Assembly: GCA_035528995.1 (NCBI GenBank)
Contig: DATKXO010000466.1
Coordinates: 1 to 64,000 of the forward strand
Direction: 5' to 3'
DNA: 64,000 nt
Source: DATKXO01 sp035528995
GTDB lineage: Bacteria > Planctomycetota > Phycisphaerae > UBA1845
The notes beneath the pieces are model-generated. The model searched no databases, was not told where the DNA came from, and was given only the letters and a program-made list of their open reading frames with translations. The translations under genes and the position numbers were made by a program. Shown piece by piece: positions 17,698 through 26,220 of the stretch. Each line of letters starts with the position of its first letter. Position 1 is the first letter of the stretch.

Positions 17698-19881
17698 ATG
17701 TCCCGCCCAGGCTGCGACATCGACGCCCGGACCCTGCTGGCCGACCTGACCGAACCGCAACGGCAGGCCGTCACCCACACCGACGGGCCACTGCTCGTCC
17801 TGGCCGGTGCCGGCAGCGGCAAGACCCGCGTCATCACCCGTCGGGCGGCCTACGTGGCGGCCACCGTCGCCCGCCCCTATCAGGTGCTGGCCATCACCTT
17901 CACCAACAAGGCCGCCAACGAAATGCGCGAGCGCATCGTCCGCCTCGGCGTCGGCCCGGACATGACCGTCTGCACCTTCCATTCGATCTGTGCCCGCCTG
18001 CTGCGCATCCACCACGACCGCGCCGACCTGCCCGGTAATTTCACCATCTTCGACCAGGCCGATCAGCGGGCCGTCGTCAAGCAGGCCCTTCACCGCTGCG
18101 AGCTGGACAAGCGGAACTGGCCGGTCTGGCGAGTGCTCTCCAGGATCAGCCAGGCCAAGAACGCCATGCAGACCCCCGAGGAGTTCGCCCAGCAGGCCCA
18201 CTACTGGCAGGATCGCACCCTCGCCCGCATCTACACCGCATACGAGCAGATCCTCGCCGAGCAGGCCGGCCTGGACTTCGACGATCTCCTCTTGCGACTG
18301 GCCGTACTGCTGGATCGCGACCAGGAGCTGCGCGACCGCCTCGAGGATCGCTACCGCTACCTGCTCATCGACGAGTACCAGGACACCAACGACGCCCAAT
18401 ACCGCATCGCCCACCTGCTGACCCAGCGCCGCCGAAACCTCTGCGTCACCGGCGATCCCGACCAGTCCATCTACGCCTGGCGCGGGGCCAACATCACCAA
18501 CATCCTCCGCTTCGAGAAGGACCATCCCGACGCTCTCGTCGTCCGCCTCGAGCAGAACTACCGCTCGACCAAGCGCATCCTGTCGGCCGCGAGTTCCCTG
18601 ATCTCCTTCAACATCAACCGCAAGGAAAAGACCCTCTGGACCGAGAACGACGAAGGCCGCAGCGTCCGCACCGTCGATTGTCCCGACGCCACGGTCGAGG
18701 CGAACCTCATCGCCGGTGAGATTGCCACCGCCGTCGCCAACGGTCGCGAGCCCCGCGACGTCGCCGTCTGCTACCGAATCAACGCCCTAAGCCTCGAAAT
18801 CGAGCTGGCCTTGCAACGGGCCGGCATCGCCTATCAGGTCGCACGCGGGCAGGAGTTCTACGGCCGCAAAGAGATCAAGGACCTCATCGCCTACCTGCGG
18901 GTCCTGGTCAACCCCGCCGACGCCACCTCGCTCCGCCGGATCATCAACACGCCCGCGCGCGGCATCGGCAAGACCACAGTTGCGAAGCTGGACGCGTTGG
19001 CCGAATCGAGCAACGCCGCCCTGCACGACGTCGTGATGAACCCCACCACCCCAAAGGAACTGGGCCGATCCGGCTCCAAAGTGGCCGACTTCGCCGACCT
19101 GCTGCGCAGCCTGACACCACTCGTCGATGCCCCGGCCGCCAAGGCCCTGAGCGAGGTATTCAGCCGCACCGGCCTGCGGGCCTCGCTGCTCGATCACCAG
19201 GTCGTCGATGCCGACCCCTGTGAAAACGTCGAGAACCTCATCGTCGAGGCCCGCCGCTACGATCAGGCCGAGCCCGACGGCTCCCTGCTTGGATGGCTCG
19301 AACAGGTCAGTCTGGTCAGCGACATCGACTCATTGGACGACACAACCGGCGCCGTAACACTGCTCACCCTCCACGCGGCCAAGGGGCTCGAATTCCCCGT
19401 CATCTACATCGTCGGACTCGAGGACGGCCTCCTGCCCTTCCGCCGCGATGAGGAAACCCCTTCCGATGAGGAGGAGGAGCGCCGGCTCTGCTTCGTCGGC
19501 ATGACCCGGGCCAAGGAAGAGCTGACCCTGACCCACGCCCGCTTCCGCATCCGTCACGGCCGAGAGCTGCGCACCATGCGTTCCCCGTTTCTGGACGAGC
19601 TGCCGCGCGAAGAACTAGAATGGATCAACGCCCAGGAGGATGATGCGGCGGGCGGCGGGCGCTCGCGGCGCCAAGGCGGCGCCCGATCGACCGACTTCGC
19701 CCGGTGGCGACCCGGCACCCACGTCCACCACGATGAACACGGAATCGGAAAGATCGTCAGCATCTATCGCGGCAGCGGACAGACCCACGCCGCCATCCAG
19801 TTCGAGTCCGGCGACCAGCAAACCTTCATCCTGGAGTACGCGGACAAACTGACCTACCTCGAACCCGACGAGGTCGGCTGA
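17698..19881 (+). CDS. ATP-dependent DNA helicase, UvrD/PcrA type
   Basis: A 727-residue superfamily 1A 3'-5' helicase for repair and replication restart. I use the ATG at 17698; a GTG at 17662 adds 12 residues. All motifs are visible: Q motif LTEPQRQAV, Walker A AGAGSGKT (residues 36-43), Ia ITFTNKAANEM, II DEYQDTNDAQ (near 225), III GDPDQSIYAWRGA, IV RLEQNYRST, V VTLLTLHAAKGLEFP, VI RRLCFVGMTRAKEEL. The last ~60 residues form a small Tudor-like module (GTHVHHDEHGIGKIVSI), which in PcrA/UvrD contacts RNA polymerase. manC follows 16 bases downstream, so the two may share a transcript. Confidence 0.95.
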   Translation: MSRPGCDIDARTLLADLTEPQRQAVTHTDGPLLVLAGAGSGKTRVITRRAAYVAATVARPYQVLAITFTNKAANEMRERIVRLGVGPDMTVCTFHSICARLLRIHHDRADLPGNFTIFDQADQRAVVKQALHRCELDKRNWPVWRVLSRISQAKNAMQTPEEFAQQAHYWQDRTLARIYTAYEQILAEQAGLDFDDLLLRLAVLLDRDQELRDRLEDRYRYLLIDEYQDTNDAQYRIAHLLTQRRRNLCVTGDPDQSIYAWRGANITNILRFEKDHPDALVVRLEQNYRSTKRILSAASSLISFNINRKEKTLWTENDEGRSVRTVDCPDATVEANLIAGEIATAVANGREPRDVAVCYRINALSLEIELALQRAGIAYQVARGQEFYGRKEIKDLIAYLRVLVNPADATSLRRIINTPARGIGKTTVAKLDALAESSNAALHDVVMNPTTPKELGRSGSKVADFADLLRSLTPLVDAPAAKALSEVFSRTGLRASLLDHQVVDADPCENVENLIVEARRYDQAEPDGSLLGWLEQVSLVSDIDSLDDTTGAVTLLTLHAAKGLEFPVIYIVGLEDGLLPFRRDEETPSDEEEERRLCFVGMTRAKEELTLTHARFRIRHGRELRTMRSPFLDELPREELEWINAQEDDAAGGGRSRRQGGARSTDFARWRPGTHVHHDEHGIGKIVSIYRGSGQTHAAIQFESGDQQTFILEYADKLTYLEPDEVG

Positions 19882-19897
19882 ACCCGAGGGACGGAAC

Positions 19898-20968
19898 ATG
19901 CGTCATGCCGTAATCATGGCCGGAGGTGCCGGCACGCGACTGTGGCCCCTGAGCCGCGCCGACCTCCCCAAACAGCTTCTCAGACTCGGCGGGCGGGCCA
20001 GCTTGCTCCGCCAGTCCTACGAGCGCGTGGCCGCTCTCCTGCCGCCCGAATCCATCTACGTCATCACCGGCCGCGACCACCTCGATTTGGTCGCCCGGGA
20101 GCTGCCCGAACTCCCCGCCGCCAACCTCTTCGGCGAGCCGGTCGGACGCGACACCGCCAACGCCGTAGGCCTGGCCGCCGCCATCCTCAAACATCGTGAC
20201 GCCGATGCGGTAATGGGCGTCTTCACCGCCGATCACGTCATCACGCCCGTAGAAAAATGCACGGCGGCCGTGGACCGCGCCTTCACTGCCGCCGAGCGGC
20301 ACCCCGACGCCCTGATCACCATGGGCATCCGCCCGACGCGCCCCGAAACCGGATACGGCTACGTGAAGCGCGGCGCCGCACTGGCCGACGGCGTTTTTGA
20401 GGTCGAACGCTTCACCGAAAAGCCCGATGTGGAAACGGCCCGCCGCTACCTGGCCGGCGGCGACTACTACTGGAACAGCGGCATGTTCACCTGGCGGGTG
20501 GACACCGTCCTGCACCAGCTCGCCGCGCACCTGCCCGCCTCGCACGCCGGCCTCCGCGACATCGCCGCCGTCTGGGACACGCCCGACCGCGACGCCAGAC
20601 TGGAGGCCGTCTACCCCGATCTCGACAAGATATCCATCGACTTCGCCGTGATGGAACACGCCCCGCGCGTACTCGTCGTCGAGATGGATTGCGACTGGAT
20701 CGACGTCGGCAGTTGGACGGCCCTCGAGGCCGTGCTCGGCGCCGACGCCGACGGCAACGTCATCGCCACCAAGTCCGCCGTCGTCCTCGAATCACACGGC
20801 AACGTCCTGGCCGGCCCGGACGACCACCTCATCGCCACCCTCGGCGTCGACGACCTCGTCATCGTCCACTCACCCGACGCCACCCTCATCTGCCGCAAAG
20901 CCGACGCCCAGCGACTCAAGGACCTGGTCGCCGAGGTCCACCGGCGCCACGGCCACCGCTACCAATAG
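19898..20968 (+). CDS. manC: Mannose-1-phosphate guanylyltransferase
   Basis: A 356-residue nucleotidyltransferase making GDP-mannose from mannose-1-phosphate and GTP, for glycan synthesis. The signature GGAGTRLWPLSRADLPKQ is at residues 8-25, where GGxGTRLWPLS-PKQ is diagnostic of the ManC/GMP family. It is followed by the metal-binding ADH of FTADHVI, ETGYGYV, FTEKPDVETA and NSGMFTWRVD. The length matches the short form without the phosphomannose isomerase domain. The C-terminal beta-helix turns are short. Membrane glycosyltransferases at 13230 and 23618 could use mannosyl donors derived from this product; that link is inference. Confidence 0.93.
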   Translation: MRHAVIMAGGAGTRLWPLSRADLPKQLLRLGGRASLLRQSYERVAALLPPESIYVITGRDHLDLVARELPELPAANLFGEPVGRDTANAVGLAAAILKHRDADAVMGVFTADHVITPVEKCTAAVDRAFTAAERHPDALITMGIRPTRPETGYGYVKRGAALADGVFEVERFTEKPDVETARRYLAGGDYYWNSGMFTWRVDTVLHQLAAHLPASHAGLRDIAAVWDTPDRDARLEAVYPDLDKISIDFAVMEHAPRVLVVEMDCDWIDVGSWTALEAVLGADADGNVIATKSAVVLESHGNVLAGPDDHLIATLGVDDLVIVHSPDATLICRKADAQRLKDLVAEVHRRHGHRYQ

Positions 20969-20974
20969 CCGCAC

Positions 20975-21106
20975 CGCATACCGTTCCAGGATGACTCTGC
21001 CGTTTCCCGAGCCGCGAGCTTCAGCTCGCGCGGCCTCTGCCGCCGCTGACACGCCGACTCGCGGGCCACCCAATCGGTATGAACAGACGCTAAATGCTAT
21101 AACACC
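20975..21106. repeat. MITE-like dispersed repeat, copy C
   Basis: About 132 bases starting six bases after the manC stop. The left end CGCATACCGTTCCAGGATGACTC matches the family end. The palindromic core is at 21009-21033 with the A/T variant of the stem. The right part shares CACCCAATCGG-ATGAACAGAC with copy A and ends in AATGCTATAACACC, a diverged inverted terminal repeat. Confidence 0.65.
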
Positions 21107-21231
21107 TGGTCTTCGCGCGCCACCGGGCGGTCAAACCACCACACGTGCCGTACTCACCTAATGAAAGCGCCCGATGGCTTAACCACCGGGCACTTGCACT
21201 TCATCAGGGTTAAAGCCCGAACTCGTAGCGA

Positions 21232-22770
21232 CTACTCGCCCGGCACCGTCTCCACGCGCAGATCGCCGTAGATGACACGCGTCTGCCCATCGTCGAGCCG
21301 CCATCGCATCAACACCTTCTCCGCATCCCCCGGCACGACCCCCTCGACGTACTCCGGCTCGTGCCCGGTCATCTCCAGGAATGCGTACAGCGTCAGCCCC
21401 TGGAACTTGGACAGAGAGTCCATGCTGGGCGTATCCGGCTCCGGGCGCCCCGCCCGCTTGGCCACGAGTTGCTTGGCACGAATCATCCCCCCCAGAAAGG
21501 CCACCTCCTGCCCCAGGTCGATCACGTTCAGACTGCTGGGGTACCGCCCGGCCAGCTCGCCGAAGAACCGCAGAGCCTCGATCAGCGCTTCCTCGTCCGG
21601 CATTTCCATCTGCCCCGGCGTAATCTCCTCGCGCAGCGTGTACCCCTCCGGCACAACCGCACTGAACCAGTCCGCCGGCAGCTCCGTGTCCAACTCGAAC
21701 TGATCGTACACCGCGGTCAGACGGTATGACGTTTCCACCGGCATCGCACCCGTCGCCGGCACGCGCTTCACGTAATGGAACACCAGCCGCGCCGGAACGC
21801 CCGTCTCCACGTCCACCCACAGCTCGGCCCGGTTCTCCGCGGCCTGTTCCGTCCACGGCGGCCCGAAGCCGACCTTCTCCCCGGTGATCTCATACCCGAC
21901 CACCTCGCGCCCGTCGAACGTGTCCTGTCCCAGCTCGCGATCCGCCGCCACCGTCAGGTCCCGCAGACCGCGAATCAACCGGTCCGGATCGCCCGGCAGC
22001 GACATGAAGTGAATGTCCGGAACCGGGTGCTCGGCAATCGCCTCGGTCAGTTCCTCCGGCATCCGCTCCTCGTCCGCCACGAGTTTCTGATACGTCCGCT
22101 CGACCGGGTTCAGGATCAGCGTCGACCCATCCGGCGGGACGTACATCGTTTTCACCAACACGTTGTCCTCGTACGTGTCCCGACGAACGCCGTGCTCGGT
22201 GCTCATGTACAGCTTCTCGGCCTGCACCACCTCCACGTCGGGGGCCTCTTCCAGCCTGGCCAGGTCGATCGTGGACGATTCGGCCCCGGCGATTGGCTTC
22301 ATCTCCACCCGCGTCGTTCTGGTCACTTCGCAGACGATCGTCTTGGCCTGCTTCAGGTGCTCGATCGCGGCTGCAAAAGCGCTTCTTTGCCCGGGAACGA
22401 AGAAAACCACCACGACAATCACAATACACGCGGCCGGCGCCAGAATCGTTGCCGCCCGCCGCACGGCAGGAGTGTTCCAGCTCATCACATGATCTCCCAG
22501 GCGGTGCCAGACTCGAACGACCCGCCCGGCCCCAACGGACCGGGGCACCTCGTCCGGCAGTGCCGCCATCAGTTGCTCGCGCAATGCGTCGTGGTCGCGG
22601 TCGAACGCCTCGTACATCCGCACTCGATCGACGTGATCGCGCCGGGCCGCTTCGAGCTGCCCGCGGCACGCCTCACACGTGCGGGCGTGGGCCAGCATGA
22701 GCTCGGCCTGTTCACTCTCGAGTGCCTCGACGGCCAGCAGGTCCCAATCTTCGGGGTTCGGGCACGTCAT
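21232..22770 (-). CDS. Membrane anti-sigma factor with large extracytoplasmic domain
   Basis: About 512 residues. I start at the ATG at 22770, which overlaps the stop of the sigma gene by four bases (ATGA), the usual sign of translational coupling. The frame runs further upstream, but only as a shadow of the sigma gene. Residues 1-70 carry a zf-HC2-like motif (LMLAHARTCEACRGQ) that binds the partner sigma. One membrane helix lies near 118-137 (AACIVIVVVVFFVPG). The remaining ~375 residues are extracytoplasmic, beginning with FAAAIEHLKQAKTIVCEVTRT, typical of planctomycete LolA/LppX-like beta sheets. This part is probably the stress or lipid sensor, but the signal is unknown. Confidence 0.82.
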   Translation of the reverse strand: MTCPNPEDWDLLAVEALESEQAELMLAHARTCEACRGQLEAARRDHVDRVRMYEAFDRDHDALREQLMAALPDEVPRSVGAGRVVRVWHRLGDHVMSWNTPAVRRAATILAPAACIVIVVVVFFVPGQRSAFAAAIEHLKQAKTIVCEVTRTTRVEMKPIAGAESSTIDLARLEEAPDVEVVQAEKLYMSTEHGVRRDTYEDNVLVKTMYVPPDGSTLILNPVERTYQKLVADEERMPEELTEAIAEHPVPDIHFMSLPGDPDRLIRGLRDLTVAADRELGQDTFDGREVVGYEITGEKVGFGPPWTEQAAENRAELWVDVETGVPARLVFHYVKRVPATGAMPVETSYRLTAVYDQFELDTELPADWFSAVVPEGYTLREEITPGQMEMPDEEALIEALRFFGELAGRYPSSLNVIDLGQEVAFLGGMIRAKQLVAKRAGRPEPDTPSMDSLSKFQGLTLYAFLEMTGHEPEYVEGVVPGDAEKVLMRWRLDDGQTRVIYGDLRVETVPGE

Positions 22771-23372
22771 CGGTGCACCTCCCGCTTCTCGTGCATGCGA
22801 CGCAAACGCCGGCACGCAGACGACAATACGCGATAGAAACCCGATCTCGACAGGCCCAGCACGCTCCGGGCCTCCTCCACGTTCCGCTCCTGCAGGTAAT
22901 ACGCGTGCAGGGCCAAACGCTCCTTCTCTGTCAGCGGCCTGACCGACTTGCCTTCCTGCCTCATCAACGAGGCCACCTGGTCCCGCAGCTCGATCAGCCG
23001 CTCCTCCGGCGGATCCACCGCCCGCCCGACGGACTTCTGCCGTTGGGCCAGCGCCGCCAGACCGTCCTGCTCGCGACGCCGCCTGCGCCGCCATTCCCGA
23101 CAAACCTGCCGGGCGATCCCCACCAGCCAGGCGCCGAAACGATCCGGATCGCTCAGCCGCCCGAGGTGTTTGTACGCCCGCAGAAAGACCTCCTGGCTCA
23201 AATCGGCCGCCGTCTGCACCTCGCGCGTCTCGTCGTAGCACACCGCCCGGACCAGCCGGGCCCGGCGATCGTAAAGTTCGGCGAAAGCCGACCGATCGCC
23301 GTTGCGTACGCCCAGGACCAACGTTCCATCCGTAGCAGACACGACCCATCCTCCACGAGTACCGATGGCCAT
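22767..23372 (-). CDS. ECF-family RNA polymerase sigma factor
   Basis: A 201-residue sigma-70-type extracytoplasmic-function factor. Region 2 spans about residues 25-97 (SAFAELYDRR, DLSQEVFLRAYKHLGRL, FGAWLVGIARQVCREW). Region 4 spans about 148-195 with a helix-turn-helix (VEEARSVLGLSRSGFYRVLSSACRRL). The linker is long and basic (RRRRRREQDG). It is followed by, and overlaps, its cognate anti-sigma gene, so it is presumably held at the membrane until the signal releases it. It may direct transcription of its own operon; I could not find a certain promoter repeat upstream. Confidence 0.93.
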   Translation of the reverse strand: MAIGTRGGWVVSATDGTLVLGVRNGDRSAFAELYDRRARLVRAVCYDETREVQTAADLSQEVFLRAYKHLGRLSDPDRFGAWLVGIARQVCREWRRRRRREQDGLAALAQRQKSVGRAVDPPEERLIELRDQVASLMRQEGKSVRPLTEKERLALHAYYLQERNVEEARSVLGLSRSGFYRVLSSACRRLRRMHEKREVHR

Positions 23373-23462
23373 CTATGGTACCAGTGACCAAACCGCAGAT
23401 TCTGTCCACCCAAAAACCGCGAATTTCTTGCCTTATCGGAGCTTGTATCGGCGAACAGACCT

Positions 23463-23592
23463 GTGACACCAGTTCCAGGATGACTCTGCCGATTCCCGAG
23501 CCGCGGGCTTCAGCCCGCGCGGCCGCAGCGACGAGCTAGACGCCGGTTTGACTGTGTTCCAATCGGCACAAATAAACTGGAACCGGTATGAT
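23463..23592. repeat. MITE-like dispersed repeat, copy D (most complete)
   Basis: 130 bases with clear terminal inverted repeats: GTGACACCAGTTCCAG (23463-23478) against CTGGAACCGGTATGAT (23577-23592), pairing at 12 of 16 positions. The core palindrome 23498-23522 carries the G/C variant (CGCGGGCT-TC-AGCCCGCG), a compensated change relative to copies A-C. It lies between the sigma gene's upstream region and the end of the glycosyltransferase gene. Confidence 0.75.
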
Positions 23593-23617
23593 TCAGCGCG
23601 CCGCCGTAGCCAGGACG

Positions 23618-25528
23618 CTACTTCTCCACCCGCGCCAGCCCCCAATCGACGTGATCGCCCTTCTTCGACCCCAGCGCCTTGGCCGACAGTGTGAGCTGCC
23701 CCGCCCCATCCAGCGGCACGTCGATCGAAACCGGCTCGTCGTCGCGCGTCAGCGGACCCGTTGCCAGGACTTGCTTCTCATCCAGGTACACGCGCAGTTC
23801 CACACGCCCGTATCCGTGCCGATCGACACCCGCCACGGCCCGGAACCGGCCGAACCCTTCGGGCAGATCGTACGTCAGTGTCGAAGGCGCGTGCGTGCCC
23901 ACCCCCCGCAAAAAGTACCGCCCACCCAACCGGATCGGCCCACCCTCCACCGACCGATCGACCCGTAACCTGCCGTAGCCCTGCAGCTTCGTCGTCGGCG
24001 TCAGGTCGCCCAGATACAACACGCCCGCCGCCTCCGCGCCTACCGATCTTCCGTCGACCGAACGCCGGTACTGCCACCCGATGACCGCTGCCACAGCGAT
24101 GACACCGATCGTCGCGATGATCGTCACCCGAACGAACCACGCCACGACCGCCGACGGCGCCGGCCGCTCCGCCGGGTCTACAAATCGCTCCGGCGGCACG
24201 GTTGCAGCGCTCATGCCGGCCCCTGCCGTCCCCTTCGATGTCAGCAGCAGCGCCCCAAAGAACAGCCCCATGAGCACCAGGTTCAGCCCGCTGATGTCCC
24301 CGCCGATCTGATCCACACCCTGCGCCACCGTCAGGTTCAGCAGCATCAGCACCGAGACCAGCAGATACGCCCGCTCCTTCCACGCCCCCGTCACCGCCCA
24401 GATCGGCAACACCGCGATCACCGGATACGCGTACCGCTCGTGCATCTCGGTCAGCAGGAAGAAGAACACCAGCCCCAGCACCCCCGCCGCCAGCGACCGC
24501 GCCGCCGCCGTGTGACGCCGGCTGTACGCCGACAACGTCAGCGCCACCCCCAGCACGAACAGGATCATCGAGATGTTCCGAGCCGTCAGCCGCATCAGCC
24601 AACCGGCATCCTCGGCCACCTCCACCTCATCCCCCGCCGCCAGTTCGACCAGCCACGTCGGCACCGCGTCGTCGGGCGCCGCGGGGTCGTCGGCCAGCCC
24701 CCACAGGTTGAACGCGTTGACGCTCAGCTTGCGGTACTGCCCCACCACGCTGTAGCCGTCGCGTAGCGCCGGCCTCAGCGACCCCGTCGCCGCGAACGGA
24801 GCCAGCACCACGACCGCGGCAATCGCCGCCCCGATCGCGCAACGCCCCAGCCCCCGCCCACGTCGCCACCGATACACGTCGAACAGGATCAACGGCACAA
24901 ACACGATCGACTGAAGTTTCTGCAGCAGTGCCAGCGCCATGGCCGCACCCGCCAGCCCGTCGCGCCGCCGGTTCAGACCCACCAAAGCCAGCAACACGAA
25001 CGCCGAATGAATGCTGTCCACCTGCCCCCAGTACGCCGAGTTGTACAACGACACCGGGTTGAGGAAGTACAGCGCACCGGCCGCCACCGCCGTCCGCGTC
25101 CCCACCAGACGCCGCACCTCCACGTAGAGCAGCAGCGTAATGAGCACGTCGGCCAGACACGCCGGCCCCCGCAGCCACGCACGCAGCCATGCCGCGTTCG
25201 CCAGCTCCGGGTCATACACCGACAGCAACTCGCCCAGCCCCCGCAGCGTCAGAACGTGCAGCGGCGGATAATTGCAGTGCGTTCCCGCCTCGTAAAAACC
25301 GCCCAGCCCGTGCTCGGCCAGCGCCCGCATCCAGCCCAGAAACAGGTTGACGTCCGCCAGGTGCCCGTCCCGCATGCTGAGCACCACGCGAGCCGCCAGC
25401 CCCACAATCAACACCAGCGTCAACCCGATCCAACCGGGATGCCGGCGCCCGAACGCCCTCAGTCGCTCGCCCAACCGCGCCCGGACCGGGCGGTGTACCT
25501 CGGCTACGGATTCGATTTCGTCGCCCAT
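23618..25528 (-). CDS. GT-C membrane glycosyltransferase fused to an NPCBM domain
   Basis: About 636 residues from the ATG at 25528 (MGDEIESV). The frame runs open upstream to 25777, but that part covers repeat sequence. Residues 30-480 are polytopic, with features of mannosyltransferase-like GT-C enzymes: the first outside loop LADVNLFLGWMRALAEHG holds the acidic residue, and later helices contain HERYAYP, as in ALG6/Gpi18-like families. The last ~130 residues (from LYLGDLTPTTKLQGYG through GTHAPSTLTYDLPEG) look like an NPCBM domain, normally a glycan-binding module on secreted glycosidases. A carbohydrate-binding tail on a membrane glycosyltransferase is unusual and may hold the acceptor or product outside the membrane. 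Confidence 0.75.
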   Translation of the reverse strand: MGDEIESVAEVHRPVRARLGERLRAFGRRHPGWIGLTLVLIVGLAARVVLSMRDGHLADVNLFLGWMRALAEHGLGGFYEAGTHCNYPPLHVLTLRGLGELLSVYDPELANAAWLRAWLRGPACLADVLITLLLYVEVRRLVGTRTAVAAGALYFLNPVSLYNSAYWGQVDSIHSAFVLLALVGLNRRRDGLAGAAMALALLQKLQSIVFVPLILFDVYRWRRGRGLGRCAIGAAIAAVVVLAPFAATGSLRPALRDGYSVVGQYRKLSVNAFNLWGLADDPAAPDDAVPTWLVELAAGDEVEVAEDAGWLMRLTARNISMILFVLGVALTLSAYSRRHTAAARSLAAGVLGLVFFFLLTEMHERYAYPVIAVLPIWAVTGAWKERAYLLVSVLMLLNLTVAQGVDQIGGDISGLNLVLMGLFFGALLLTSKGTAGAGMSAATVPPERFVDPAERPAPSAVVAWFVRVTIIATIGVIAVAAVIGWQYRRSVDGRSVGAEAAGVLYLGDLTPTTKLQGYGRLRVDRSVEGGPIRLGGRYFLRGVGTHAPSTLTYDLPEGFGRFRAVAGVDRHGYGRVELRVYLDEKQVLATGPLTRDDEPVSIDVPLDGAGQLTLSAKALGSKKGDHVDWGLARVEK

Positions 25529-26220
25529 CGCCGCCGAGGCTATCCAGCACCGCGCCACAAGTCCAGATGCCACCCACCGCAGGGTGCATGACGGCTTAGG
25601 CGGCGTAACGATGGACGATTGGCTGAACCCCCAAAGGGGGTGCCGGGATGTAGCCCAGGGCGCAAGAAGATTTCCCACGAAGCCCAGCCGCGAAGCGGCG
25701 ACAGTCAGTAGCCAGGGGTGCCAACCCCTGGTATGCGGTGCATTTCCGCACATGAGCCCCGGAGGGGCGGCAGACAAGAAACGCGACTCCCGGCCTTATG
25801 CGCAACCCGCTCCGCGGAAACAGGTTCACGCGGCATCCCCCATCGCTACATGCGAAATCTTCGCAAGCCCTGGGGAATCGGGCGTGGTGTTTGAAATAGA
25901 GCCCCGGAGGGGCGACGGAAACGCTTCCGGGATAGATGCCTACGAATCAGCGTTTCCGCCGCCCCTTCCAGGGGCTCCCTTTCGTATCGGCACTGGCGAC
26001 CCAGGGTTCGCTTCGCATCGCCCTGGGCTATATTCCATCGTCCGCTCCGCGGACTTTCAACTGTGTGCCCCCGCCTGAAGTGGCATGCACCCTCCACCGC
26101 ACGGTCCAATGCCAAGCCCTTGACGCGCATCGCCAGGGTTCTGACCATGCGGTCCGCACTGCGCTGTTCCGCGTGGTAAGTGCGCCGGTGGTCGACCTTG
26201 TGGAGGCGAGCGATTCACCT
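25529..26220. repeat. Mosaic of palindromic repeats, including an inverted pair, no gene
   Basis: About 690 bases without a credible gene. Motifs include CCCCC-AAA-GGGGG near 25630, GCCCAGGGCGCAAG near 25652, CCGC-GAA-GCGG, CCAGGGGTGCCAACCCCTGG, and GCCCC-GGA-GGGGC twice (25756 and 25904). From about 25945 the order is reversed and complemented: the sequence near 25995-26035 reads as the inverse of the GATGTAGCCCAGGGCG motif. The block 25681-25777 is shared with 27564-27657. It separates the glycosyltransferase from ribD and is probably transcriptionally neutral or structured in RNA. Confidence 0.7.
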
